Shown in pieces: positions 11,055 to 22,107 of a stretch of 64,000 nucleotides of DNA; the first letter of the stretch is position 1, and each line of letters starts with the position of its first letter. The stretch covers positions 13,470,076 through 13,534,075 of the forward strand of contig CM067455.1 in the NCBI GenBank assembly GCA_034508935.3, written 5' to 3'. The notes under the pieces are model-generated. The model had not been told where the DNA came from. It did not search any database and saw only the letters and a program-made list of their open reading frames with translations. This DNA comes from Berghia stephanieae (lineage: Eukaryota > Mollusca > Gastropoda > Nudibranchia > Aeolidiidae). Made by a program: the position numbers and the translations under genes.

Positions 11055-11170
11055 AGCCATTAAATTCAGGATGGGTCCCAGCTTTGAAATTTTTTGACAA
11101 TACAAGGGTCATATTCTTCGATCGATATTTGAAGGATGAGTTTCCTGTCCAAAATCTTAAAAAAGTGTGG
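11055..11170 (+). repeat. Foldback-family fragment (GATCGATATTTGAAGGA type)
   Basis: GGGTCCCAGCTTTGAAATTT, TTGACAATACAAGGGTCAT and TCGATCGATATTTGAAGGAT form one arm of the interspersed element also seen at 25785, 44095 and 63815. Confidence 0.6.
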
Positions 11171-11259
11171 GTTTTATTTTCTCCAGGGTGTATTGGTTGG
11201 CGGATCAAATTTTAATGTTTTGAAAAGGCTCTGTACTCACATTTTCTCAACTTAACAAC

Positions 11260-11826
11260 ACGGTTGTCACATATTATCTTATTCGTCTAGTGTTTCATTC
11301 ATCCTGTTTTGTTGGTAAAGGGGTAACCCGAAACGTCCACATTATCTGTTTTCGTTCATTTATTAATAAATTGAAGCTTACATTCAATTTCACATTGTAA
11401 TTTATCACATTTTCTCACTGCGCCAGGGATGTAAAATGACTAATATGCAGAAATGTAAATGTTGCTTCTGGAGGCTCGAAGAAATAAATAGCAATGTGAA
11501 ATTGAATGGAAGCTTTAATTTAATATACAGAAACAGATGAAATGGACGTTTCGAGTTTCCCCTTTATCAACAAAACAGGATGAATGAAAGACTACAGACG
11601 AATGATGTAATGTGGTAGTGGCATTGTTAAGATGAATCGTCTTAACAATGCCAAATGGACACCGAATAATCATCTTAACAACGCCACTAACCACATTATC
11701 TCATTCGTCGGTAGTGTTTCATTCATCCTGTTTTGTTGATAAAGGTGAAACCAGAGACGTCCATTTCATCTGTTTTCATATATTAAATTGAAGTTTACAT
11801 TCAAATACACATTGTTATTAATTATC
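11260..11826. mobile_element. Foldback (palindromic) MITE cluster
   Basis: 11478-11826 folds on itself: the left arm reads AATGTGAAATTGAATGGAAG ... CGTTTCGAGTTTCCCCTTTA ... ACAGGATGAATGAAAGAC, and the right arm is its reverse complement (CATTCATCCTGTTTTGTTGA ... ATTGAAGTTTACATTCAAAT). A further right-arm copy lies at 11290-11400. Fragments recur at 16165-16290 and 51843-51945. No coding capacity. Confidence 0.8.
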
Positions 11827-11929
11827 TAATGTGCAGTAGTAAAGTCGTTTTAGCTTGAAAATAAGTAATATGGTAACATGTTATTGGTTTCTTGTCTTTC
11901 ATATATAGTGTTGACATTAACCTTTGATT

Positions 11930-11990
11930 CCCCTGTAAAGCACTTTGTGCAGATTTAGTAGAGATTGTGCTATATAAAAGCTTTGTTTCA
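11930..11990 (+). repeat. SINE family A, 3'-end fragment beside an acceptor
   Basis: CCCCTGTAAAGCACTTTGTG and GAGATTGTGCTATATAAAAG match the SINE 3' end. It stops about 20 bases before the Ig5 exon acceptor, so sequence that probably includes the branch point may be SINE-derived. Confidence 0.75.
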
Positions 11991-12011
11991 TTTTTCATCT
12001 TCCCGGTACAG

Positions 12012-12247
12012 ATGCCCCTCATTTTGATGTTCCTTTCACCCAAGAGGTGTTCTATGGATGGAATGGTCACAAGGCTAACGTGTCCTGCCAAGCCAGCGGC
12101 AACCCCATCCCCACCTTCACCTGGAAGAGGCTTATCCTGGAAGGAGGGGACACTGAGACGTGGGAGGATGTTCCTAACAGCGATCCTTTCAGCATTCTCA
12201 GCTTGATCATCGATGAGGAGAACAAACGTAGCACCGCCAGTCTACTT
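12012..12247 (+). CDS. Fas2: Exon: first part of Ig5
   Basis: The acceptor is CTTCCCGGTACAG and the donor is GTAAGT at 12248; entry is phase 1 and exit phase 0. The product opens YAPHFDVPFTQEVFYGWNGH, matching the Tyr-Ala-Pro start and Trp-x-Gly-Asn-type turn seen in Ig5 of FasII and NCAM. It then has KANVSCQASGNPIPTFTWKR, with cysteine, tryptophan and an N-V-S glycosylation sequon. The exon is longer than the other first-half exons because it carries an extended loop and strand E (FSILSLIIDEENKRSTASLL). The 3' end of a degraded SINE lies 20-80 bases before the acceptor. Confidence 0.94.
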
Positions 12248-12332
12248 GTAAGTCAAATGAATAGGAATGAACTCAAAATATGGAGAAATAAATAAAATAG
12301 ACGCATTAAAAATACATTAAAAAAAAAAGAAG

Positions 12333-12433
12333 ATGAATGGATGGATGGATGGATGGATGGATGGATGGATGGATGGATGGATGGATGGATGGATGGATGG
12401 ATGGATGGATGGACGGACGGACGGACGGACGAC
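12333..12433. repeat. (ATGG)n/(ACGG)n tetranucleotide array
   Basis: ATGG units change to ACGG near 12412. The array is the reverse complement type of the TCCA array at 1145. Confidence 0.96.
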
Positions 12434-12859
12434 GGATGGGATGCGATGGGAATGGATTGGATTGGGTTGGGATGGATTGGATAAGGCAATAAGATTTGTT
12501 GGGACCAAACTTGGCCAACTTCAAATGTTTTCTTCATATTCAGATTTTAAACTATGATTTTACAGGAAAAATGATTAAAATATTGTTATTTTATTCCAAA
12601 TTACTCTGCGTCTAACCTTGTAAGTAATTTTAGAGTGATCGTTAAAAAACGGAGAAATCATGTTTCTGGGCCAATACAAGTTTTTGTATTGAAATTCGTA
12701 TTTTTCTCATAAATAACACACTAATTATATTTGTCATTGACTGTGATTGGTCTGATTAAGTGCCTAAGTAAACACATCTTACATATTTACACACATGCAT
12801 ATTTTATATGTCGACTGTTCGATCACTTTGTAAAAAACATATTCTGTTCCCCTTCACAG

Positions 12860-12959
12860 GTTTTTGTCAATGACGACGAGACCGTTTACAGTAAATACAA
12901 GTGTGAGGCCGAAAATATCCGTGATAAAAAATCAAAAATTGTTGAACTCAAACAAGCAT
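12860..12959 (+). CDS. Fas2: Exon: last part of Ig5
   Basis: The acceptor is CCCCTTCACAG and the donor is GTAAGT at 12960; entry is phase 0 and exit phase 1. It encodes VFVNDDETVYSKYKCEAEN, where YKC supplies the second Ig cysteine, then a lysine-rich strand G (RDKKSKIVELKQA). This closes the Ig region; the phase-1 exit leads into the first FN3 domain. A MITE with a tRNA-like centre begins about 29 bases after the donor. Confidence 0.92.
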
Positions 12960-12988
12960 GTAAGTATGGAACCAGAGACGTAAATCAT

Positions 12989-13223
12989 GGCCTACCCTTG
13001 TGAAGAATTTATTAAGGCATTAAAGCTTTAAGCAAAGATCTGAAAATGTGTACAAGAATTTTGAAAAAAAAAAAAAGAAAGAATCCTCAAAAAATCAACC
13101 CGTCTAGACTGGGGATGGAACCTCAGATCTCCTGATTACCAGTCAGATGTGTTACCATTACAATACTGAGGTTACCCGCCAGTTAAGACAATTTAATGCC
13201 TAAATTCTTCACAAGGGTAGGCC
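12989..13223. mobile_element. MITE with 30-bp terminal inverted repeats and a tRNA-like centre
   Basis: GGCCTACCCTTGTGAAGAAT at the left and ATTCTTCACAAGGGTAGGCC at the right are inverted repeats, with GGCATTAAA just inside. Between them, on the - strand (13099-13176), lies a degenerate tRNA-like sequence with ACACATCTGACTGGTAATCA and a B-box-like GGTTCCATCCC. It starts about 29 bases after the Ig5 donor. Confidence 0.78.
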
Positions 13224-13389
13224 TTTTCACTGTGAACCCTTGCAGCACCACAAAACACAAACATTGAAGACAACGGGAAAGGTTGAAGACATAATTGGAG
13301 TTAGCTCCATTAGCTCCATTTCTATTTTTAAAATTTCTCACTTTGATATGCTCAACTTATAAAATCTTGAGTTAATATAAATACCTTAA

Positions 13390-13625
13390 TTAACTCACTC
13401 AACCCTAGAGACTTTTGCTACTTTTCAAAATTTGAAAAAAATGTATTAAAATGAACATGTACTAAGATGGTTTTATTCAACTATCATTAACATGCAAAAA
13501 CTAAAGACATTAGCTTTGATAGTACCCCTATAATTTTGTCTCAGAAAAATGTAATAAATAGGCATGGGGTAGAAGTTACCCAGGTAAACTACGAATATAG
13601 TCGGTGTTAGGGTTGAGTGAGTTAT
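13390..13625. mobile_element. MITE with CTCACTCAACCCTA ends and TTAA target
   Basis: The left end is TTAACTCACTCAACCCTAGA and the right end GTTAGGGTTGAGTGAGTTAT, terminal inverted repeats next to TTAA or near-TTAA. A second copy at 58263-58502 is in the opposite orientation and has TTAA on both sides. TTAA targets are typical of piggyBac-type elements; no transposase is present. Confidence 0.82.
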
Positions 13626-13881
13626 CCCTCTCCTTACCAGCCATTTTCAGGATTTTCCCCAAAACTTCACACCCAACTAACACAAAAATAGATTTTATCA
13701 CTCAGACATAATAGCAGTAAAGTTCTTGCGATACATAATTTCTTGAGCAAAACATGCTCTACAACACACTGTTCATTTTCTTAAAATTTTATCATGTACA
13801 AAGGAAATTTGAATAAGAAAAATGTTGGTTGTATCGTAACGATTGTGACGAATTTCCTATAGTTGGTAAGGAGAGGGTTAA
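13622..13881. mobile_element. MITE with CCCTCTCCTTACCA ends and TTAA target
   Basis: The ends CCCTCTCCTTACCA and TGGTAAGGAGAGGG, followed by TTAA, fit a piggyBac-like non-autonomous element of about 255 bases. It abuts the preceding MITE and shares its TTA(A/T). A copy at 60766-61027 has perfect TTAA on both sides. Confidence 0.84.
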
Positions 13882-14023
13882 GGGAATGAGTTTTTTTAGG
13901 TGGATAGAAGAGAGAGCAAGGCTGTGGACCAATGAAAAAACCCACCAGCCTAGGGGTGGTTAATTCCCTTTTGGGGCCTGGCCTGAGGAGTATATAAGAT
14001 TCAAGTTTTAAGTATAGAGCTCA

Positions 14024-14335
14024 CTATGACTATGTGGTCTTGTGGTATGACACTCGCTTTGGATCGGAAGGTCCTGAGTTCAAGCATCGCTCGGTGCATA
14101 GTTGAGTCCTTGGAGAAGGCTCTTTATTTACATTCTCTCACCCTACTCAGCTGTAAAATGAGTACCTAACCTAACCATTAACAGCGTTGTCTCTGTCAGA
14201 AAATTTAAAAAATCACCTAAGAGGCGTCATGTCTCGTTCTTCACGTTACGTTTTGCTGTTGGTCAGGGACCCCTTGTAAAGCGCTTTGTTGAGTACGTTA
14301 AGTGGATATTGCGCGATTTAAAAGCTCAATTTTTT
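14024..14335 (+). repeat. SINE family A copy
   Basis: Head TATGTGGTCTTGTGGTATGA, body and 3' end (GGATATTGCGCGATTTAAAA) are all present with moderate divergence. In the Ig5-FN3 intron. Confidence 0.92.
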
Positions 14336-15190
14336 ATTTTTTTATTTAATGACATAAAATACTGTTTTACAGACTTGCCAACCAGTTTGATTTCTCATAT
14401 GTGACCCTTCGCCTCAAAACGGTATTACGTCGGAATGGTTAAGATGTTGAAAATTGAATCTATAGCCAGAAATATCAGACTTGTGTTGAGTTTGTATGTC
14501 TTAGTGAGGAGAGTGGATACCATATTTTAGGGTGCTAATGCCAACACTTTATATTTTTGACCAGTTTAATATTTAATTAGGCTTTTAAGCAAATGGTTCG
14601 TTCCGACATAATCCCGTTTTGAGACGATGGGTCACATATTTTGATACGCTTTGAAGTCCAAGATCTGATGATATGGGAATGTTGATCAGAATATGCCAAT
14701 TGCAAAGAGTCAAGATTTATATCAAAGTGGATAAAAAGCAATTAAAGTTTTTAAAAATTGGAGTATGATTAAGTTAAATATAGCGTTGTTGTCAATTTTC
14801 AGTATATTTATTTGTGGTCAGTATGTTATAAAACCTCTGTATATTTTCCAATCCTGCAGAATGGAAAAAACAAAAACAACTAAGGAATAATTGTTTTTTT
14901 TTACTGGAATTCTACGCTCAGATAGTGCTCGTAGTAAAAGTTCAGTAAATTTTTGCCTCATGAATTGTAGCCCTAATAAAGTCTCCAGTTTGATGTGAGC
15001 CTATGTAGCCAGACAGGCAAATAATTGCCAAAGGAATTACATGGTTGATAAGTCTCCATAAATTCAGTGAATTTCAGGTGTGGAGTCTGGACAGTTGCTG
15101 ATGTCCTAAATATTAATTTTTGGGGAGAAATATGAGAAAACCAGACCTCATCTATATATTGGGGAAAATATGATAAATCTTTTTTAAATG

Positions 15191-15488
15191 GTGCGACTAT
15201 GTGGTCTAGTGGTATGACACTTGCTTTCGGATCGGAAGGTTCTGGGTTCGAGCCTCGACCGGTGCATAGTTGAGCCCTTGGAAAAGGCTCTTTACTCACT
15301 TTCTCTCACCATATTCAGGTGTAAAATGAGTACTTGGCCATTAACAGCGTTTCTGTCCAAAAAAATTGTAATATTGCCAAACAGGCGTCATATCCCGTCC
15401 TACATAAGTGTTGCTGTTGCCCAGGGACCCTTTGTAAAGCGCTTTGAGCACGTTTAGTGGATATTGCACTATATAAATGCTCTATTTT
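15191..15488 (+). repeat. SINE family A copy just upstream of the acceptor array
   Basis: Complete head (CTATGTGGTCTAGTGGTATG), B box GGGTTCGAGCCTC, body and tail. It ends about 35 bases before the four-fold acceptor repeat. Confidence 0.93.
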
Positions 15489-15524
15489 TTAAATACTCTA
15501 AATGGTTGAGATTGGTTGGCAAGT

Positions 15525-16043
15525 CTGCTGTATTGAAATGGTTGGTTACAATTATTGTTTTCCGTAACATTTCTAACATCCACCCCATTATTTCATCAAT
15601 CTGTACCAGTGCCCCCAGCACAGCCTCAATTCCTCCCCGCAACCCCACTGTCTTTTGCTGTATTGAAATGTTTGGTTACAATTATTGTTTTACGTAACAT
15701 TTCTAACATCCACCCCATTATTTCATCAATCTGTACCAGTGCCCCCAGCATAGCCTCAATTCCAACCGGCTTCCCCACTGTCTTTTGCTGTATTGAAATG
15801 GTTGGTTACAATTATTGTTTTACGTAACATTTCTAACATCCACCCCATTATTTCATCAATCTGTACCAGTGCCCCCAGCACAGCCTCAATTCCTCCCCGC
15901 AACCCCACTGTCTTTTGCTGTATTGAAATGGTTGGTTACAATTATTGTTTTACGTAACATTTCTAACATCCACCCTATCATTTCATCAATCTGTACCAGT
16001 GCCCCCAGCACAGCCTCAATTCCAACCGGCTACCCCACTGTCT
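15525..16043 (+). repeat. 130-bp tandem repeat carrying a splice acceptor and exon start, four copies
   Basis: Four units with an exact 130-base period hold about 75 bases of intron end (GGTTGGTTACAATTATTG ... CATCAATCTGTACCAG) and about 45 bases of the first FN3-1 exon (TGCCCCCAGCACAGCCTCAA). Acceptors fall at 15609, 15739, 15869 and 15999. Units 1 and 3 share TTCCTCCCCGCAACC, units 2 and 4 share TTCCAACCGGCT, which points to duplication of a dimer. Only the fourth continues into the exon in frame. Confidence 0.95.
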
Positions 16044-16161
16044 ACCATGGTCACCATCAGCATCACGAAACCCACTGAAAACGGAGGCAAAGAAATCCAA
16101 TCTTACAAGTGGGTCTACTTCGTCAAAGGTGATAAGAGCACACAAGAGGAGGGTTCCATAG
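16000..16161 (+). CDS. Fas2: Exon: first half of FN3-1, start chosen among four repeated acceptors
   Basis: The acceptor is TCTGTACCAG and the donor is GTAAAG at 16162, both phase 1. The product runs LPPAQPQFQPATPLSTMVTI, then KPTENGGKEIQSYKWVYF and VKGDKSTQEEGSI, strands A-C' of a fibronectin III domain. A weaker GT at 16129 was rejected because the longer exon completes the C-C' region. The strand-B tryptophan of FN3 is an isoleucine here (TISITKP). The exon start lies in the last of four 130-bp repeats. The acceptors in copies 2 and 3 are out of frame, and copy 1, although in frame, meets a stop, so only 16000 gives an open frame into the domain. A foldback element begins within about 15 bases of the donor. 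Confidence 0.9.
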   Translation, partial: CPQHSLNSNRLPHCLPWSPSASRNPLKTEAKKSNLTSGSTSSKVIRAHKRRVP

Positions 16162-16164
16162 GTA

Positions 16165-16290
16165 AAGTAGTAAATAGCAACATTGAAATCGAACAGAAGA
16201 TTCAATTTAATTTTCAAAGACAGTTGGTCTCGATGTTTCGGGTTTCCCCTTTATTAACAAAACAAAATGAGTGAGTGAGACACTTAAAAA
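16165..16290 (+). repeat. Foldback-family arm at the donor of the FN3-1 exon
   Basis: AAATAGCAACATTGAAATCG and CGGGTTTCCCCTTTATTAAC match the left arm of the foldback element at 11478, beginning within about 15 bases of the 5' splice site. Confidence 0.7.
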
Positions 16291-16321
16291 AAAAAGAATT
16301 TCAAGTTTTCCCCTTTGTTAA

Positions 16322-17012
16322 ACTGGGTGAGGTATCCGACTGCCTATAGTGGGCTGGATGTACTTGCTGTGTCTTCTATCCCCTTGTATCTGTTTTCCAA
16401 TTGATTTATGTCTTTGTCTTGGAATGAGATTACTAAGTTTTGCCTTGACCCTAGCCTGAGTCCTTTGGCTGGGAGGAAAACAGTTGAATGTATAGTTACT
16501 GGGTGGGGTTCCTGACCTCCCATAGTGGGCAGGGAGGTACATACTGTGTCTTCTATCCTCTTATGTCTGTTTTCCAACATGCTTTCTGTCTTTGTCTTGG
16601 AATGAGATTACTTGGTTTTGTTCTGGCCCTGGCCGGAGTCCTGGCTGGGAGGAAAACAGCATAGTTATTGCTTTGGGAGATGATATTTTTTTCCTTGTAA
16701 ATCATCTCTCCGATATGTATTATTATATTTGCTATTTTTGTATTATGTATAATGTAAGCATTTGAGTGTATTCCTCTTTGTTGGATTTTGTGCTTGTGTC
16801 CGGATGAGACTTATAGGTGATCTCAGACTAAGTACATGGGTGGTATGCTCTTGGAATCTACAGCTGATCCCTATTTGTTCCCAGTTCCCCTTTGTCTTAC
16901 TTTTTCTTGGCTGCTTTAATTGTAGTTCTACTATCTCATTTTCTTCATTTTTACTGGCGCTGATATGACCTAAATGTGTTGCAAGCGCCGTAAAACCCTT
17001 AAAAACAACAAA
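16322..17012 (+). repeat. Family B element with duplicated head module
   Basis: A non-coding interspersed element of roughly 500 bases. The head (GACCTCCCATAGTGGGCAGG, GTGTCTTCTATCC) appears twice, at 16322 and 16498, then the middle (GAGATGATATTTTTTTCC) and a 3' end in TGTTGCAAGCGCCGTAAAAC followed by CCTTAAAAACAA. At least seven more copies or pieces are in the window, all on the + strand. A SINE-like, reverse-transcribed origin is inferred from the fixed 3' end and A-rich tail. Confidence 0.85.
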
Positions 17013-17020
17013 ACAAACAA

Positions 17021-17378
17021 TGTATAGTTATAGTTTTGAGAGATGATATTTTTTTTCCTTGTTATGAACTGTTATTTTTTTTATGATTAACATATGATTT
17101 GTTAACATTTGAGTGTATTCCTCTTAGTGGGATCTTGTGATGGTGTTTGGGTGAAACGTTTAGGTAATCTCAAACTAAGTACACTGATAGTGTGCTCTTG
17201 GAATCTACACCTGTTTCCTATTTGTAGTATACCCCTTTGTCTTACTTTTTCTCTAGTCCTTTTAATTGTACATCCAGAATGTTTTTACTATCCAATTCTC
17301 ATCCTTTTTACTGGCGCTGATATGACCTAAAATGTGTTGCAAGTGCCTTAAAACCCTTAAAAACAAACAAACAAACAA
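17021..17378 (+). repeat. Family B element lacking its head
   Basis: It begins in the middle module (GAGAGATGATATTTTTTTTC) directly after the preceding element and ends TGTTGCAAGTGCCTTAAAAC plus (AAAC)n. Confidence 0.85.
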
Positions 17379-17562
17379 ATCTTTGTCAAAAAAACATGAT
17401 GCACGAGATTGTCTTTATGTGACAAAGGAGAAACCTTATATCAGTTAAATCGAAGCTTCTGTTCCATTTTACTATTGTTAATTCTTTTTTTCTCGCTTCC
17501 AGTAGTAACATTTATATTATGTACAAGTTAGATAGAAGCATACTTCTTTTCTATTAAAACCT

Positions 17563-18868
<1,306 letters not shown>

Positions 18869-19614
18869 TGCTACTGCTACTGCTACTGCTGCTGCGGCTG
18901 CTGCTGCTGATGATGAAATTATAAAGGATGTTACCTCTACCACCATGGGAGACATGATATGCTATAATCTTAACACTTATATAATAATCAATGACATTGT
19001 ATAGCGCCGTACTCTAATTGGAACAGGCTCTAGGTGCTTTACAGTCCTTATGTAAATAAAGAAATGCAATGAAAAATAAAAACATAGCAATTTCAATAAC
19101 TTACATAGCAATAGACATTACATTTTACTAATATGATATATATCTTATTATGCATTCCGCCACAACATCATAAAATATCATTGCCTAGGCATTCCATGAA
19201 GAAATATGTCTGATGTCAATAAGAATCACACATGTTGTGAAGTTGGGACATTGGGGTTAATAATCTTTGGGCCTGTAAATTTGCGGACAATGCCGGCATT
19301 TCCGGCAATCTCGCTCCGCTGGAAAAAAAATAATAAAATATTATGTTTGTTTAAGGGGTTTAATTATAATGTTTTAAGGCTCTTTTTGTCCTAAATATAC
19401 TTTTTCATTTTGTTTCACAGCCTATTGAATTTGTAATATTCTAAGAAAATATTCCTGGAAATTGGGATCTTTATTCATGTTATATTGAAAAAGCTTTGGC
19501 TTCAGGGCTCAGCCCTGCCCCCCCCCCCCCCCCCCCCCCAAATGACGTCTTGCAGATTTTCAGGCAATTTTTTTCAGGGGCAGATGCAGGCCTGAATCTT
19601 GCCCAGAAAAAAAA

Positions 19615-19700
19615 AAAAAACGTTTCTGAAGCGGGACTCAAACCCGAGACTTTCCGAGTCACATTGCAATGCCTTAACCACTCGGCCACTTTGACCCCTA
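19615..19700 (-). repeat. tRNA-like (Leu/Ser type) repeat head
   Basis: The reverse strand reads AGTGGCCGAGTGGTTAAGGC, a type II A box, and CGGGTTTGAGTCCCGC, a B box, in the usual spacing. No good acceptor or anticodon stem can be drawn, so this is a tRNA-derived repeat head, not a working tRNA gene. Confidence 0.6.
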
Positions 19701-20004
19701 ACATGATTTATAAAAATTCATTTATTAAAATAGAAATCATGAGTTTTCATTTTAGATTTAAAAGCTGATAACGATTCAGCATTTCTAATATTCTTGGGGA
19801 GAGTGTTCTAAAATGGGATGCCGAAAATTCAAACTATTGTTCACAAATGTTGCGGGTTGTTTTAGGTTTGGATTGTTCTATCATTATTAGATCTTAGATT
19901 TCTATTCTGAAAATAGGATTGGACAAGGCCATATAAATATCCAGGGGCATGACTATTAAGTGTTTCATAGACAAAGGAACATATTCTATTATAGATGCTG
20001 TGTT

Positions 20005-20870
20005 GTCATCAGCATATCCTGCCAATCTGACCCCCCTTCATCTTCATAATGTTAGGTAATCCAGATCAGCATTTTCTGTTTAATGGAGCAGGAAATCTAC
20101 AATTTCATAGAATCCGACTTTCAGTTGTTTATTTTTTAGATTTAGTTTACATGGATAAAAATGGTATCGATGAAAAGTTCATCTTCTCGTCTTTCACACC
20201 ATGCGTGTTTGTTGATAAAAATGTGAAATATTGGGTATAAAGAAGTGCCAGATGAAAAAAAAAAAAAAAGCAGAGAAAAAGAATATCATTCCTTACCTCC
20301 CATAGTGGGCAGGGAGGCACTTACTGTGTCTTTTATCCCCATATATCTGTTTTCCAACATGCTTTCTGTCTTTGGGCAGGGGGGTACATACTGTGTCTTC
20401 TATCCCCTTATATCTGTTTTCCAACTTGCTTTCTGTCTTTGTCTTGGCATGAGATTACTTGGTTTTGTCCTGGCCCTGGCCGGAGTCCTAGATGGGAGGG
20501 AAACAGTCAAATGCATAGTTATTGTTTTGGGAGATGATATTTTTTTCCTTGTAAATCATATCTCTGTAATGTATTATTGTTATTTTAATGTATAATGTAG
20601 GCATTTGAGTGTATTCCTCTTTGTTGGATTTTGCGCTTGTGTCTGGATGAGACTTATAGGTGATCTCAAATTAGGTGCATTGGTGGTATACTCTTGGAAT
20701 CTACATCTGATCCCTATTTGTTCCCAGTTCCCCTATGTCTTACTTTTTCTTGGGTGCTTTAATTGTAATTCTAGAACTTTTTACTGTCCCATTTTCTTCC
20801 TTTTTACTGGCGCTGATATAACCTAAATATGTTGCAAGCGCCGTAAAACCCTTAAAAACAAAAAACAAAA
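20005..20870 (+). repeat. Left arm of an 0.8-kb intronic duplication, ending in family B
   Basis: 20005-20280 (ATCCTGCCAATCTGACCCCC ... GAAAAGTTCATCTTCTCGTC) followed by a family B element (20282-20870, head partly doubled). The same order recurs at 22108-22915. Both arms contain an A-run and AAGAATATCATTCC at the same place, so they derive from one longer element or from a local duplication. Confidence 0.87.
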
Positions 20871-21034
20871 CAAACTTTCTGTCTTTGTCTTGGCGTGAGT
20901 TTACTTGTAACATATTTTAAAGATGATGTAGTTTTCTACGAGTAACGAGTGCAACTCTTTAATGAAATCAGAAGTAGATGACTGTTTGTCTTTTTTCAAA
21001 TTTAGTGTAGCAGCATAAATGTATTGAACATCTT

Positions 21035-21233
21035 ACTCTCACAGGAAAGATAGAAGGTAAAAAGAGTAAAGGTAGACCAAGATAAACATATTTGAATAGT
21101 TTGAACAGCTGGGTGACAAAGAAAGAGAAGAGTAATATTAGTTTTCTGAGGTTATCTGATCAGAGAGATGAATGGTGTATCATGATCACCGTTGTCTGGC
21201 ACAGACTTGGTACTTGAAGAAGAAGAAGAAGTG
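21035..21233 (+). mobile_element. LINE 3' end with (GAA)n tail, just upstream of an exon
   Basis: The translation includes GKIEGKKSKGRPR and, after an in-frame stop, LRLSDQRDEWCIMITVVWHR then LGT and stop. This is the end of a non-LTR reverse-transcriptase ORF. A GAA tail follows. The last 80 bases match 49358-49445 on the other strand almost exactly. It ends about 50 bases before the exon at 21284. Confidence 0.78.
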
Positions 21234-21283
21234 TAGCAGCATTGTTTTGTACAACTTGGGTTTTTTTTTTTTTATCACGACAG

Positions 21284-21546
21284 ATATCGCTGGAGATGTT
21301 ACCACTGCCACCATCAAGGGGCTGAAGCCTGACACTGAGTACGAGATTGAGGTTATGGCCGTCAACCAGGTGGGGCCCAGCCAGGAATCCTTATCCACCT
21401 TCAAGACAGCCAAGGTGTCGGCCCCTTCACAGATGTCCATGACCTCCAGCCTTACATCAAACAGTGCCACGTCCTACACCGTCAAGTGGGTTGAACCCAA
21501 CAATGGCGGATCCCCCATCACTAAATTTATCATTGAATACAAACAG
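21284..21546 (+). CDS. Fas2: Exon: end of FN3-1 and first half of FN3-2
   Basis: The acceptor is TTTATCACGACAG after a T tract, and the donor is GTCAGT at 21547; entry is phase 1 and exit phase 0. It contains TIKGLKPDTEYEIEVMAVNQ, the Leu-x-Pro-x-Thr-x-Tyr-x-x-x-Val signature of FN3 strands E-F, closing domain 1. It continues without an intron into domain 2: SAPSQMSM, then SYTVKWVEPNNGGSPITKF and IIEYKQ, with the strand-B tryptophan and the Pro-x-x-x-Gly-Gly turn. A LINE 3' tail ends about 50 bases upstream. The exon lies between the two arms of an 800-bp duplication. Confidence 0.94.
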
Positions 21547-21742
21547 GTCAGTAATATAGTCTGCCTTCTCCTCCTACTTCTTTTGTTGTTGTGGGTGTTG
21601 TTATTGTTGCTACTGCTCCTGATGGTGATGTTTTTGTTGTCCATGATTTGTAATTCTCATATCCTGTTTTTCTCCCTCTCCCCTACCACCCCCCCCCCCC
21701 CTTCCCTCCTTTTCCTCTTTCTCAATATAATGAAGCAACCAT

Positions 21743-21743
21743 T

Positions 21744-21775
<32 letters not shown>

Positions 21776-21779
21776 GAGG

Positions 21780-21845
<66 letters not shown>
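21743..21845. repeat. (GT)n-(GA)n compound microsatellite
   Basis: GT units change to GA units near 21776. A second array with the same order is at 31905. Confidence 0.97.
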
Positions 21846-21956
21846 ATTTAGAGAGGTGTTTTATTTGTTTGTTTTGGTTTACTTTACCTGTCCAAGTTGT
21901 GGATTGTATGATATGAAACTCCTTTATAACTATCCCATTTGCCTTTGTCCTGTCAG

Positions 21957-22044
21957 GTTGAAGTCAAGAATGGCGCCCTGAGTCCTGATAAGTGGCAAAC
22001 GCTGAAAGATGTGGACACAGAGTTCAAAGTTCATGAAATATTAG
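21957..22044 (+). CDS. Fas2: Exon: middle of FN3-2
   Basis: The acceptor is TTTGTCCTGTCAG and the donor is GTATGG at 22045; entry is phase 0 and exit phase 1. The product VEVKNGALSPDKWQTLKDVD followed by TEFKVHEIL fits the C'-D region of an FN3 domain, which often carries a tryptophan before the next loop (DKWQTL). It joins the preceding exon in frame (EYKQ-VEVK). It is short (88 bp), as is usual for split FN3 exons in NCAM-type genes. Confidence 0.9.
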
Positions 22045-22107
22045 GTATGGATTACCAGCAAAGCATTGCATTTTTTTCATTTAGAGGCCCTTTGTTCCAT
22101 TAGGGAG

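Noticed and set aside
16000-16128. Shorter form of the FN3-1 exon using GTGATA at 16129
   Set aside because: It would remove about 11 residues of the C-C' region; the donor at 16162 (GTAAAG) gives a complete FN3 and keeps the phase.
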